Counted from the stretch's first letter, positions 24,288 to 33,200 are shown. The stretch: DNA of 38,801 bases from Dolichospermum sp. ST_sed8 (GCA_028658405.1 JAKOGY010000015.1:1-38801), one strand, 5' to 3'. Program-made: numbers and translations. The notes: generated by a model from the letters alone, not told the origin.

Positions 24288-26540
24288 ATGAGTCTTTCTA
24301 TGTCTACATTTAATGAACAAAAGAGCGTGAGTCTTCCTATGACTACACCAGAAAAGATGGTTAACCCTTCTATGACTACACCAGAAAAGACGGTTAATCT
24401 TCCTGTGACTACATTAGAAAAGACGGTTCACCCTTCTATGACTACATTAACATTTAAATCTGAATCTGGAAACAAAAATTTTTCTGATGGACTAGCCAAA
24501 CTGTGGTTAACCGACGATCTAACTGGCATCCTTCACTTAGGGATGCTTTATGAAATTCACTCCTATCAAGAATCGGAAATCGCACCGGGACTAAATTACT
24601 TTGTTTCCGACCCAAAGACACCAGAATGGATGATCAAGTATATTGCGTGGCAACGTCCAGAAGATTGTTTTGTTCATTCTTTGTCGCAACCAGTAGAGAT
24701 TTTTATTAGTGAAGTAGTATCAGCAAGGGAGTTGGGACTGCAAATATTAGATGCCCAATCTTTTAAAGAGTGGGCAACACGCAAGGATAGCGAAAATCTT
24801 ACCGTAAAAGAAGCTCTGCAAATAGCTAAAGTTGCACTCACTAGACTATCGGGAATTGAGCTACAAGCGGAACTAACTACACTGCGAGTAAGATGCAATG
24901 AGAACCCGTATCACTGGAATAAACTTATGACGCAATTAGAATCTGAATTTAATCAGGAATTGGAACGGCGGGGGATAGCAGCAAACCCCACAGATGAGGC
25001 GGAAATCCTAAAACTTGAGATAAAACGCCTGAATGCTGAAAAGGATGAGGCCAAAAAGGCATTAATGGCCAAAGACCTTAGAAAAAAGGGAATTGGGAAC
25101 AGAGAAATAGATTCTATCTCAAGACAACTGGACTTAAACTCAACAGTTGCGAAACCCCAGCGTTTCAAACCATCTGAACTTCTGGAATATATTCCAGAGG
25201 GTTTGCAATGGCTATTCGCAGGCTTGCTACCATCTGCGGGTATTACCTTACTGTCCGGTGATCCGGCTGCGGGTAAATCAACTCTAGCCTATGACTGTGC
25301 CGCGAGTATTGTCAGTGGAGAAATGTTTTTAGGCGAACAACCTAGCAAAATAGGTAAAGTTCTTTTCGTGGTTGGGGATGAACCTTTGCCCTTTGCACAA
25401 GATAAGTTAATCTCGCGTGGTCTGTACGGGTACATGGGTAGCTGGGAACTTATCCACAATTGGGACGTTTCCCAGATGGAAATCCTAGAGGAAGCATTGG
25501 AAGATATGCGACCTACATTAGTAATTTTTGATTCTTTAACTTCCATTAATAAATTATCCCAAATAGAGGAAAAAGACTCAAAAACCGCACGATTAATTTA
25601 TTCCCTGAATAATTTGCTAGAACGTTACGGTTCTGCTGGCCTCATGATTCACCACAACAATAAGGACAAAGATAATAAGGGAGTAAATAAAATTCGTGGT
25701 TCTAGTGCGATCGCCGCTGCTGCCAGTGGTATTTGGTTGCTAGAGGGTCAGGGGGATGTTAGAAAATTTTCTACTCCTAAACTACGTGGCAGTATCACAG
25801 TAACTTTGGATGTCAGCTTAGATCGTGAGTCAGGAAAGATGATTGTAATCAATCCAGATCGGCAGGTGGAAGATGCTAGACCTGTAATACAACGGGTTAA
25901 GGCATTATTTGAATGTGCTGGATATGATACTAGATTAGAGTTTGCAGAAATACAGCACCAAGTTGGAGGAACTAAAGATAGCTTATATACAGCTTTATCT
26001 CGATTAAGTGGTCAAGGTGTACTGCTAAAATCGCCTAGTAAAAGTGACCCACGTAAAAAAGTTTACAGGTTGTCGCCTAGTTATGTTATCCATACCCCCC
26101 CCCTCCCTATAGTTTCTCAAAGGTTGTCAGATATAATGGCTGAAACCCTTGCTATACAAGGTTTAGATATATCTGACAAAATGCCTGACAAAATGCCTGA
26201 CATATCTGACAAGATACCTGACAATCAATCTAATTTAGATGTTTGTCATGTATCTGAAACCATTGACAATCAAGAATCCCAGCCATTATGTCTGACGGAC
26301 AGTTATTTTCAGGAAGGGAGAGGGGTAAATGATTCTGTCAGACAAGTTGAAAATATTACACAAAGTGAAGATACTACTATCGGTGTAGAACCTGAATCTA
26401 TAAAGGTAGGGGATAAAGTTTTTGTCCTGCATCCCCAAGCTAATGAGAATGGCGATACTGTTCATGAAATTGGGGACGGATGGGTGACAGTTGATTTTCT
26501 GACAAAACAATTCCCCATTGGTGAAGTCGTTAAAATGTAG
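24288..26540 (+). CDS. RepA/RecA-fold AAA ATPase, plasmid replication type
   Basis: A 750-residue protein. Residues 18-53 are a tandem repeat of an 11-residue unit (MTTPEKMVNPS and variants). Residues about 60-190 form an N-terminal domain of unknown fold, and about 190-290 a charged coiled coil. The RecA-like ATPase has Walker A GDPAAGKST (324-332), a Walker B strand LVIFDS (Asp415), IHHNNKD and a KIRGSSAI segment typical of RepA-type hexameric helicases. A winged-helix-like region (about 545-600) and a low-complexity tail with PDKMPDISDK repeats follow. A C9 homopolymer (26095-26103) lies in frame at the tail boundary. The start may instead be ATG 24300. AGAGG directly abuts 24288. It is probably the plasmid replication or DNA-unwinding ATPase. 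Confidence 0.8.
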   Translation: MSLSMSTFNEQKSVSLPMTTPEKMVNPSMTTPEKTVNLPVTTLEKTVHPSMTTLTFKSESGNKNFSDGLAKLWLTDDLTGILHLGMLYEIHSYQESEIAPGLNYFVSDPKTPEWMIKYIAWQRPEDCFVHSLSQPVEIFISEVVSARELGLQILDAQSFKEWATRKDSENLTVKEALQIAKVALTRLSGIELQAELTTLRVRCNENPYHWNKLMTQLESEFNQELERRGIAANPTDEAEILKLEIKRLNAEKDEAKKALMAKDLRKKGIGNREIDSISRQLDLNSTVAKPQRFKPSELLEYIPEGLQWLFAGLLPSAGITLLSGDPAAGKSTLAYDCAASIVSGEMFLGEQPSKIGKVLFVVGDEPLPFAQDKLISRGLYGYMGSWELIHNWDVSQMEILEEALEDMRPTLVIFDSLTSINKLSQIEEKDSKTARLIYSLNNLLERYGSAGLMIHHNNKDKDNKGVNKIRGSSAIAAAASGIWLLEGQGDVRKFSTPKLRGSITVTLDVSLDRESGKMIVINPDRQVEDARPVIQRVKALFECAGYDTRLEFAEIQHQVGGTKDSLYTALSRLSGQGVLLKSPSKSDPRKKVYRLSPSYVIHTPPLPIVSQRLSDIMAETLAIQGLDISDKMPDKMPDISDKIPDNQSNLDVCHVSETIDNQESQPLCLTDSYFQEGRGVNDSVRQVENITQSEDTTIGVEPESIKVGDKVFVLHPQANENGDTVHEIGDGWVTVDFLTKQFPIGEVVKM

Positions 26541-26775
26541 GTATTTATAGCGATTTCTATCGAGCGATTCTTGAGGAGCGATTCCTTCGGAGTGCTTTGC
26601 GATTCTTGAGGAGCGCTTCGCTATCGCTATATTTCCCACTAGAATAAAAGAGCGATTCCTTCGGAGCGCTTCGCTATCGCTATATTTCCCACTAGAATAA
26701 AAAGCGATCGCTATATTTGATTTCCCACTAGAAAAAAGAGCGATCGCTGTGGAGTGTTTCGCTATCGCTATTTTT
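26541..26775. repeat. Second array of palindromes and CCCACTAGAATA units
   Basis: Built like 22604-22830: 29-nt palindromes at 26599-26627, 26652-26680 and 26740-26768, partly overlapping truncated copies at 26570-26604, HIP1 sites, and the spacer CTATATTTCCCACTAGAATA. It fills the gap directly after the RepA-like gene stop. Confidence 0.85.
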
Positions 26776-26947
26776 GGTATGAAACCGAAATGCGTGTAAA
26801 AACCTGCAAGATAGTCTAAAAACCATTGTCCTGTCTAGTTTTCATAATCTGCTACAGTAGTGTCAAAAAAGCCGTATTCGGTAACGAGAAATCAAGCATT
26901 TCAAGGTCATCTTGCAGGAAAAAACACATATCTCGGATCAATGCCAC

Positions 26948-27295
26948 CTATCTTCTATTTTCTAACCATTGTTCCAAGTCAGTCATAGTAGAAAAATCCA
27001 AAAATGCCTCACCAAGTAATTCTAATTGTTCGATAGATAGTTGATGAATTTGCTCAATTAAAGCATCTGGAATTACATCAAATCTTTTGTTAATTTGTCG
27101 AATAATTAATCTTTTTTCACCGCGTTGTTCACCTTCTTGTCTACCTTGCTCAAGAGTTTTTTGTTCCCATTCTACATAAGCTGTGGATAAATTCATAACA
27201 ATCTCCTGGTCTTCTTCAATTAAATTTGTTTGCTTAATAGTGATAATGCGCCAATTAGCAATCAACTCAGTAATTGATAATATTGATTTTGTCAA
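26948..27295 (-). pseudogene. 3' fragment of an Rpn/DUF4351-type gene, copy 1
   Basis: Encodes the C-terminal part of Rpn-family (PD-(D/E)XK recombination-promoting nuclease / putative transposase) proteins: the helical EQGRQEGEQRGEKRLIIRQ, then INKRFDVIPDALIEQIHQLS and DLEQWLENRR, which is the DUF4351 tail. The nuclease domain is absent; the first about 20 residues do not match copy 2. DNA 26882-27247 is duplicated at 27491-27867. Confidence 0.75.
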
Positions 27296-27302
27296 ACCAG
27301 AT

Positions 27303-27493
27303 TTACAAAAGAAGGGAACTCTTAACTGGGAACGGGCAACTTTCTAATAGGAAAAACTCATGTTTAAAAACATGAGATTGAAATAATGACACTGTTTTTT
27401 TTCGGGCTACGCATCTTAAAAAACATCTTTTTTTTGACTGAAGCTCTAAACTGGTGGAAATAAGTGTTTCTTATCTGTTCCCTTCTTTTGTAA
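27303..27493. mobile_element. MITE-like element with 17-bp perfect terminal inverted repeats
   Basis: TTACAAAAGAAGGGAAC (27303-27319) is the exact reverse complement of GTTCCCTTCTTTTGTAA (27477-27493). The last three bases also belong to the duplicated Rpn segment, so the true arm may be 15 bp. The interior has an ACATGAG-type palindrome (CTCATGTTTAAAAACATGAG) and no coding potential. It separates the two Rpn fragments exactly at the start of copy 2. Confidence 0.75.
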
Positions 27494-27546
27494 CGAGAAA
27501 TCAAGCATTTCGAGGTCATCTTGCAGGAAAAAACACATATCTCGGA

Positions 27547-27894
27547 TCAATCCACATATCTTCTATTTTCTAACCATTGTTCCAAGTCAGTTATAGTAGA
27601 AAAATCTAAAAATGCCTCACTTAGTAATTCCAATTGTTCAATAGATAATTGATGAATTTGCTCAATTAAAGCATCTGGAATTACATGAAATCTTTTGTTA
27701 ATTTGTCGGATAATTAATCTTTTTTCACCTTGTTGTATTCCTTGTTGTTCACCTTCTTGTCTACCTTGCTCAAGAGTTTTTTGTTCCCATTCTACATAAG
27801 CTGTGGATAAATTCATGACAATCTCCTGGTCTTCTTCAATTAAATTTGTTTGCTTAATAGTGATAATAAACTTTGTGATGTGTTGAATTGTCAA
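27547..27894 (-). pseudogene. 3' fragment of an Rpn/DUF4351-type gene, copy 2
   Basis: Same C-terminal DUF4351-like tail as copy 1 (LIIRQINKRFHVIPDALIEQ), with a 12-nt in-frame expansion giving QQGIQQGEKR and a different end (ENRRYVD). The unique N-terminal residues (MTIQHITKF) replace the missing nuclease domain, as in copy 1 with other residues. Both copies seem non-functional. Confidence 0.75.
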
Positions 27895-27921
27895 GTTAAA
27901 GATTTAATTCTCAAAGAATAG

Positions 27922-29004
27922 TTATTGCTTTACGCGCAGGTAGTAAGGTAAAATTTTAGTTTTCATACCGTCACCATCCATTCTAACTAACGCCTCTAAT
28001 GGCTGTAAAGAAGCAATCAGTGATTCAGAAAATCTAAACCGCTTTTTGACACTAGCAATTTCAGTCTCATCTACAGCAAGAACCAGCTTCAGTGAAGAAT
28101 TAGCCAAAACTTCTCCTGAAATGTGGGCATCTCTTTGACTAGCAACAATTGCACATAGTCCAAATTTACGGGCTTCTGCTGATATTCTGGCAAGTGTATC
28201 TGATGATTTAACTTCTTTGCATTCATCCAAGATGACGTAACAACGAGGTGTTTTATCTTTAATTTCACCCTGCAATTTATGAGAATCCAATAATTGTTTT
28301 AACAGTGTTTCTGCTGCGATCGCTGATAATCCAGGGACTTTAGCCAATGCTGATAAGTCAAATCTAACCAGTGGAAAGTTTAACGACGGTTGTGGCTTGC
28401 TAAATATGCCATACTTAAATGTAGCAGCCATTTTCAATAATAATTTTTCTGAATCTTTACAGCCATCCTCTACACGGCTTTCTAATTCAGCTTCTAAATC
28501 AGCAAAGGTAGGAGGTTGATTAGTCCATGTTGATTGTTGTTTCTGAAATATTCCTCTATTTTCATAGCAAGTTATAAAGGCATTTAATATCAACCCCTGC
28601 TGATTGTCACCAAGCCTTAATGATTTTCTCAGGACTGATGAAACTGCGATCGCTTGCAGGTCGGAACCACCACCTCTAGGATCTAAGTCTAAAACCAGTG
28701 GATTTAAACCGTGTGGAGCTTGAGCATCTAATCTATAGCAAACTTCATTAGGTAATCCTAAATCTCCATGCAAGTCTATTAAAATAACTTTAATTTCTGG
28801 GAACAATGACGGTAATTCATAAGCCATTGATTTTAAGGTTTGGGTTTTACCACTTCCAGAAGTCCCTAACACCACTGCATGACCATTTCTTAAAGTAGCC
28901 GGATTCCAGTAGCATTTATCACCTAAGAATATTCCAGAGTGCGATCGCTCTATTTGATTTAGTTTATTTTGGGGTTTAAGTGTCGCTTGTGGTAATGGCT
29001 TCAT
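27922..29004 (-). CDS. HerA/VirD4/FtsK-superfamily ATPase
   Basis: A 360-residue ATPase. Walker A is GTSGSGKT (47-54), directly followed by TLKSMAYELP. LIDLHGDLG holds the conserved Asp/His segment typical of HerA/VirB4-like ATPases. The Walker B strand CYVILDECKE is at about 252-261. IVASQRD is the sensor strand with a glutamine. No membrane segment is present. A 5' fragment of the same gene survives at 8761-8955. It is the last of a minus-strand run (KfrA-like, membrane AAA, YdjM-like, this), starting 59 bp after the YdjM-like gene. A DNA-pumping or coupling role in plasmid transfer or maintenance is plausible; there are no other recognisable conjugation genes in the window. Confidence 0.82.
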   Translation of the reverse strand: MKPLPQATLKPQNKLNQIERSHSGIFLGDKCYWNPATLRNGHAVVLGTSGSGKTQTLKSMAYELPSLFPEIKVILIDLHGDLGLPNEVCYRLDAQAPHGLNPLVLDLDPRGGGSDLQAIAVSSVLRKSLRLGDNQQGLILNAFITCYENRGIFQKQQSTWTNQPPTFADLEAELESRVEDGCKDSEKLLLKMAATFKYGIFSKPQPSLNFPLVRFDLSALAKVPGLSAIAAETLLKQLLDSHKLQGEIKDKTPRCYVILDECKEVKSSDTLARISAEARKFGLCAIVASQRDAHISGEVLANSSLKLVLAVDETEIASVKKRFRFSESLIASLQPLEALVRMDGDGMKTKILPYYLRVKQ

Positions 29005-29063
29005 TATTGAATGTTATATTTGTTTTACTTTGTTTTAAGAAATAAGTCTTTAGAATGACATCA

Positions 29064-30107
29064 TTAATTACTGGAAATAATTGATCTGACTTCTAAGCTA
29101 CCTGATGCAAATTCATCTCCTAAAAATTTAATCACGGTATTCAGAGGTGCAGCATCTAATTTAATTGTACTTGGTGAAGCAGTAATAAATTTGAATTGAA
29201 AAGGATCTGGTGTTAATACAGTAGTATCAAAATCATCTACCGACAATCCACCACTCACAAATACCATTGCTCCTGACCTGTTAAATTTGGAAATCACTTC
29301 TCCAATTACGTCATCTTCTAAAACGATAGTTTCAACGGTGGTAACAGCAGGTTTGCCCACATCAGCAGTAATTTGTTCAATGATAATTTGACTATCCGGG
29401 TCTGTTGCAGCCTTGTAAATTTTATTGGTATTAGGATCTAAGACTATAAATCCTGTACCATTGTCTTGAATAATAGTGAATTGTCCATCCATTCTTGATC
29501 TATTAACAGCACTGATACCTTTGATATTGGCAATAATTCTATGAGTTGCCCCTGACTTATTATAAATTCCCTCTACTCCTGATGTTGAGCCAATTAGCCT
29601 GTTAAATTGGGTTAAAACTCCACCTTCATTGTTGATACTAAATACTGATAATGCGATCGCTATCAAAGCAACAAGTACAATATATTCAGTATTACTGCCT
29701 GTTGTTAACCGGAAATTACGATTGCCAGGACAAACACATCGAACAGGATTTGGCCAGAACATCTCCACACCACCGCGAGTAAAACAATCTGCAAACCATC
29801 CGAATGTGTACCCAATAGTTAAAGCTGATGCGATTGGTACTAATTTAGGAATAAATATTGCTGTTCCATAGGAGGCGATCGCTATAACAGCCGATGCAAC
29901 TATAGAATGAGTCATGCTGCGGTGCGGCATTGTTTCCTGAAAATACCCACTTATCCAAGGAAATAGGCGGCCAGCCGGTGAGGTGGAAACATCAACATCT
30001 GGTAATAAACCACCAATTGCCCCAACAACAATCAAAACCGGGTTCGCAGTTTGCAGTAATAAACTAGCCGCAGTCCCACTAATTAATAGGTGAGATATTC
30101 CCAACAT
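29064..30107 (-). CDS. YdjM-like membrane-bound metal-dependent hydrolase
   Basis: A 347-residue protein. The N-terminal half has several hydrophobic segments and the YdjM/LexA-binding-type signature: His6 in MLGISHLLIS, LLPDVDVS, HRSMTHS and GWFADCFTRGGVEMFWP, whose His and Asp residues form the presumed metal site. A further membrane segment (EYIVLVALIAIALSVFS) separates this from an about 170-residue C-terminal domain of beta character that most family members lack. Its start overlaps the stop of the upstream membrane AAA gene by one base, implying coupled expression. Substrate unknown. Confidence 0.82.
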   Translation of the reverse strand: MLGISHLLISGTAASLLLQTANPVLIVVGAIGGLLPDVDVSTSPAGRLFPWISGYFQETMPHRSMTHSIVASAVIAIASYGTAIFIPKLVPIASALTIGYTFGWFADCFTRGGVEMFWPNPVRCVCPGNRNFRLTTGSNTEYIVLVALIAIALSVFSINNEGGVLTQFNRLIGSTSGVEGIYNKSGATHRIIANIKGISAVNRSRMDGQFTIIQDNGTGFIVLDPNTNKIYKAATDPDSQIIIEQITADVGKPAVTTVETIVLEDDVIGEVISKFNRSGAMVFVSGGLSVDDFDTTVLTPDPFQFKFITASPSTIKLDAAPLNTVIKFLGDEFASGSLEVRSIISSN

Positions 30108-31066
30108 TATCTAATTCTCCTTTCCTCTTGAGGCAAACTGTAAAGCAGTCGGGAAAGTCCTAAGAATATGGCCGCAGCGATGCCACCAAATATATATAAT
30201 GCCTGATCATTCGTGCCAAGTCCGATGAACCGCATGATTACAAAGATTACCCCCACTACTAAAATTAATGGTGTGATGTCAAAGTAACGCCGATGGTCTG
30301 CACCTTCAATATCTAAACCTAAATATTCCTCTTCAATTGCCCTGATTGCTAACATGGGATTTCCCCCGGCGCGTTCTTGCAGTTTGGATAAGTCCGCTGC
30401 TGATAAATCAATCATTCTTTCAATTGCTGCACGTTTCATAATTTGCCTAACAGCCTTCTCTGGTAATGGTTTTAATTCAATTCTGGGAATGTTAATAAAG
30501 ATATCGGAACGCGGTGGATCTGTGGCTAAAACCAACATCGGCACACCCTGACGGCGTAACTGTTTGAGCCAAATTCTAAATTTCATATCACAGTTTTGAG
30601 CATCATCGAGAATCACAAACGCTGTATTTTTTTTCAAGAAATCAGCGATCGCTCTTTTGAGTTTATCCACAGTTAGATTTTTCCCATCTAAATCCTCAGT
30701 TGCCAGATCAAACTGTTGAGCAATTTGCAACAGCATTTGTTTGGTCGTTGTCGGTTCAACAAAGGCCACTAAAAATCCGTCATCACTTAATCTCTCAACT
30801 ACTGCGTTTCCTAATACAGATTTACCGCTACCTTCTTCACCGACAATTAAAATTGCCCCATTGGCGAGTAATGATGCGGTGGTGCGGTTTAGTTCGGCTT
30901 GTCTATAAATGGTAAATTCTTCCACTGCTTCCGGTTCATCTTCATAATCTTTATTTTTAGGGGATGACTTAGGTAGCTGTGGAAAAAGTGAGAATAGTGT
31001 AATAGCTAAACTAATGGGATTAAACGAAGTTATTGCTAATAACAAACCGCTTAAAAACAATTTCAA
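30107..31066 (-). CDS. Membrane-anchored AAA ATPase (ExeA/STAND-like)
   Basis: A 319-residue protein with an N-terminal hydrophobic segment (about 2-28), an AAA-type ATPase and two C-terminal membrane segments (about 268-285 and 290-306). Walker A is GEEGSGKS (residue about 75 onward) and Walker B FVILDDAQNC. LVLATDPP marks sensor 1, and the helical region LPEKAVRQIMKRA followed by GGNPMLAIRAI resembles the ExeA/TniB/STAND lid. Its start overlaps the KfrA-like gene by 4 bp, and its stop overlaps the YdjM-like gene by 1 bp. The whole group seems to be one translationally coupled operon. Confidence 0.82.
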   Translation of the reverse strand: MKLFLSGLLLAITSFNPISLAITLFSLFPQLPKSSPKNKDYEDEPEAVEEFTIYRQAELNRTTASLLANGAILIVGEEGSGKSVLGNAVVERLSDDGFLVAFVEPTTTKQMLLQIAQQFDLATEDLDGKNLTVDKLKRAIADFLKKNTAFVILDDAQNCDMKFRIWLKQLRRQGVPMLVLATDPPRSDIFINIPRIELKPLPEKAVRQIMKRAAIERMIDLSAADLSKLQERAGGNPMLAIRAIEEEYLGLDIEGADHRRYFDITPLILVVGVIFVIMRFIGLGTNDQALYIFGGIAAAIFLGLSRLLYSLPQEERRIR

Positions 31067-31614
31067 CCAATTAGTTTGAGGTCGTCCTGTTTTTTCTTGA
31101 GTTTGTTCATCATTATATTGATCAGATTCTGGGAATCGTACGCAGCATCGTCCGTGTTGCTGCGTTGCTGCGTAAAATTTTGGTTGATTACCTCCAATCT
31201 AGCTTTGAGTTCGGGTGGTAACAGATCAGGATTTTCATAAAAATGGGTTGTCATTGCTTTTTTAGCAACGTGCATATTAAACGCGGCTTTTGCGCTTGAT
31301 TGCATCATGCCTTCCGTTTCATTATCAGGAATAAATTCACTATTTATTGATGTTACTTTTAATTCTTCTGGGCTTTCCGTAATCTCAAATGTTTCGGCTT
31401 TGATAATATTAGAAGTTGTACTTTCTTGTTCTTCTGATTGTACAAATCTTGATTCTCTCCATTCTTTAATGATGGGACAAATTGTACTGAAACTGCCACC
31501 GCCTAACTTTTCTCTGACAACATCTCTGTTTATTTTTTCATTATTTTTATATAGGTTTTCACAAATTTCAAAAACCTTTGCTCTTAATTCTTCACCCTGA
31601 TTTATGGTAGTCAT
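31063..31614 (-). CDS. KfrA-like plasmid DNA-binding protein
   Basis: A 183-residue protein. Residues about 8-55 resemble the N-terminal helix-turn-helix of KfrA/plasmid replication-region DNA-binding proteins (LRAKVFEICENLYKNNEKIN, then VREKLGGGSFSTICPIIKEW). The remainder is charged with short predicted helices; a long KfrA coiled coil is absent. It is first in the minus-strand operon with the AAA, YdjM-like and HerA-like genes and is likely the operon's autoregulator. The stop overlaps the next start by 4 bp. Confidence 0.8.
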   Translation of the reverse strand: MTTINQGEELRAKVFEICENLYKNNEKINRDVVREKLGGGSFSTICPIIKEWRESRFVQSEEQESTTSNIIKAETFEITESPEELKVTSINSEFIPDNETEGMMQSSAKAAFNMHVAKKAMTTHFYENPDLLPPELKARLEVINQNFTQQRSNTDDAAYDSQNLINIMMNKLKKKQDDLKLIG

Positions 31615-31866
31615 AGATTTTAATTAATGAAGGTATTAAAAAGTATGTACTCTTACATTTTAAAACATTAATTTATATATTGGCAATTGTATCGAGAATT
31701 TAGCAAAAAAATGACTTGCTACAAGTTGTACAGTCCAGTTAAAAATAAGAGTATGAAGATTTTATACTAAGGGTTAGGCGGCTGTAATTTTATCTAAATA
31801 GCCGGATTTTTTAGAATTATTGTTTAATAACATATCCATATTATTTATAAGATATAAGCAATTTAG

Positions 31867-32108
31867 TTAACATACAACTTGATTAATATACGCTTCTAAG
31901 TCTCCACGCCTAACTCGCCACGATTTACCAATTTTCTTTCCTGCTAATTCCAGGGATGCAATTCCAAGGCGATTCCTAGGTCGCGCAACGCTTACGCCTA
32001 TTTAAGCATTTCCCTTGGGAATCCCGTCAACTGGTAACATTCATCAATAGTTAGAACTAGCTGATCACTGTCCTTTAATTGTTGACCCATCAGCAACAGT
32101 TTTACCAT
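31867..32108 (-). pseudogene. Excisionase-like HTH gene interrupted by a 29-nt palindrome
   Basis: From ATG 32108 the frame reads MVKLLLMGQQLKDSDQ, then LTIDECYQLTGFPREMLK and a stop; downstream, in a shifted frame, comes LGIASLELAGKKIGKSWRV and RRGDLEAYINQVVC with a stop at 31867. Removing exactly 29 nt (31970-31998) joins both parts as MLKYLGIASLELAG in one 70-codon frame. The joined product has the helix-turn-helix_17/excisionase pattern (two helices, then GKSWRVRRGDLEAYI). The gene is therefore a recent casualty of a small repeat. Confidence 0.85.
31970..31998. repeat. 29-nt palindrome variant, inserted in a gene
   Basis: A divergent copy of the family (GATTCCTAGGTCGCGCAACG at its core, ending CTTACGCC). 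It has the same 29-nt length as the standard copies but changed centre and right arm. Confidence 0.75.
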
Positions 32109-32151
32109 TGCCGACAATTTACTAATATCGCTATATAGTATATACTTGATG

Positions 32152-32199
32152 CAGTAATTAATTCAGTAATGCAGTATGGCAGTAAGCAAATCAGTAATT
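32152..32199 (+). repeat. CAGTAAT repeats at the parA start (candidate centromere/operator)
   Basis: CAGTAAT or close variants occur at 32152, 32164, 32172 (CAGTAT, containing the parA ATG), 32180 (CAGTAAG) and 32192. The parA start codon lies inside the array. Similar repeats follow the partner gene at 33203-33232. A promoter-like TTGCCG (32108) with TATATA at 32132 precedes them. Confidence 0.65.
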
Positions 32200-32829
32200 G
32201 CATTTATCAATCAGAAAGGGGGCTGCTCAAAGTCCACCTCAGCCGTGCATTTAGCCTATTGGTTATCGCGCAAGGGTCATAAAGTCAGATTGTTAGATGC
32301 CGACGCACAGCGCAGTAGTTCAGTGTGGTTGAAGTCTATGGAATCGGAAATTGCCACAACGGTATTAAACGTACCCGATGAACTTTTGGAACAAATCCCA
32401 GAGTTAGCAGCCGAATGTGACTATTTAATTGTGGATGGACCAGCAGGATTATCAGAAGCAAGTCGGGCAATATTATTTAGGACTGATTTAGCCGTTATTC
32501 CCTGTCAACCCACTGGTTTAGATTTACAATCTGCCAGTGATGCAGTGCGCTTAATCAAACAAGCTCAATCTGTACGCGGGGGTTCACCATCAGCAGCAGT
32601 TTTTATTAGTCGTGCTGTTAAGGGAACTAAGTTAAAAGATGAGGCGATCGCCCTGCTATCAAAAATCCAGGAAGTATCGGTGTTAAAAACGGTGATTCAC
32701 CAAAAACAAGCAATAGCAGATACCTTTGGACAAGGTACAACTATTTGGGGATTGTCCGGTCGTCCAGCGGCGGAATCACAACGGGAGTATGAAAAATTGT
32801 TTAAAGAAATTGTAGGGATGCTGAAGTGA
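32176..32829 (+). CDS. parA: ParA-family partition ATPase
   Basis: A 217-residue ParA of the small (type Ib-like) class. It starts directly with the deviant Walker A KGGCSKST (residues 14-21; the second Lys is the signature one), has VRLLDADAQRSSSVW as A' motif and CDYLIVDGPAG as Walker B. No N-terminal helix-turn-helix is present, as expected for the small class, where the partner does the DNA binding. Its TGA overlaps the GTG start of the partner gene by 4 bp. It would segregate this replicon. Confidence 0.93.
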   Translation: MAVSKSVIAFINQKGGCSKSTSAVHLAYWLSRKGHKVRLLDADAQRSSSVWLKSMESEIATTVLNVPDELLEQIPELAAECDYLIVDGPAGLSEASRAILFRTDLAVIPCQPTGLDLQSASDAVRLIKQAQSVRGGSPSAAVFISRAVKGTKLKDEAIALLSKIQEVSVLKTVIHQKQAIADTFGQGTTIWGLSGRPAAESQREYEKLFKEIVGMLK

Positions 32830-33200
32830 GTACCAAGAAACCTCGAAAGTCCCTAGATGATGCCCTGGCAAATGAGTTTGTCTTTGGCAGTACACCACCG
32901 GAAATAGAACAGCCCCAGGTTGATAATGTGGCAGAAACCATATCAGCGCCGACAATCGAAAATGATTCCTCAGTCGTCACACAAGCTATCAAAACTATCA
33001 CCCCATCCCCACAATCTAAATCATCAATTATGTCTCAACTTCAACAAGTTCCCCCCAAAGAAGCAACAGTGCGTTTAACCGTTGATTTAACTGAATCAAT
33101 GCACCGCAAATTATCTATGTGGGCTGCGAAAACAGGTCGCAAAAAGTCTGAACTTGTCCGTTTCTTACTTGATCAAGCACTTCAAGAAGTTAATGAGTAA
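32826..33200 (+). CDS. ParB/ParG-like partition partner with C-terminal ribbon-helix-helix
   Basis: A 124-residue protein starting at GTG 32826, overlapping the end of parA by 4 bp. The N-terminal 75 residues are flexible and Ser/Pro/Gln-rich. The C-terminal 45 (ATVRLTVDLTESMHRKLSMW, then TGRKKSELVRFLLDQALQ) form a ribbon-helix-helix. This is the ParG-type layout: a mobile tail that stimulates ParA and an RHH dimer that binds centromere repeats. The CAGTAA repeats on both sides of the operon are the likely sites. Confidence 0.85.
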   Translation: MSTKKPRKSLDDALANEFVFGSTPPEIEQPQVDNVAETISAPTIENDSSVVTQAIKTITPSPQSKSSIMSQLQQVPPKEATVRLTVDLTESMHRKLSMWAAKTGRKKSELVRFLLDQALQEVNE

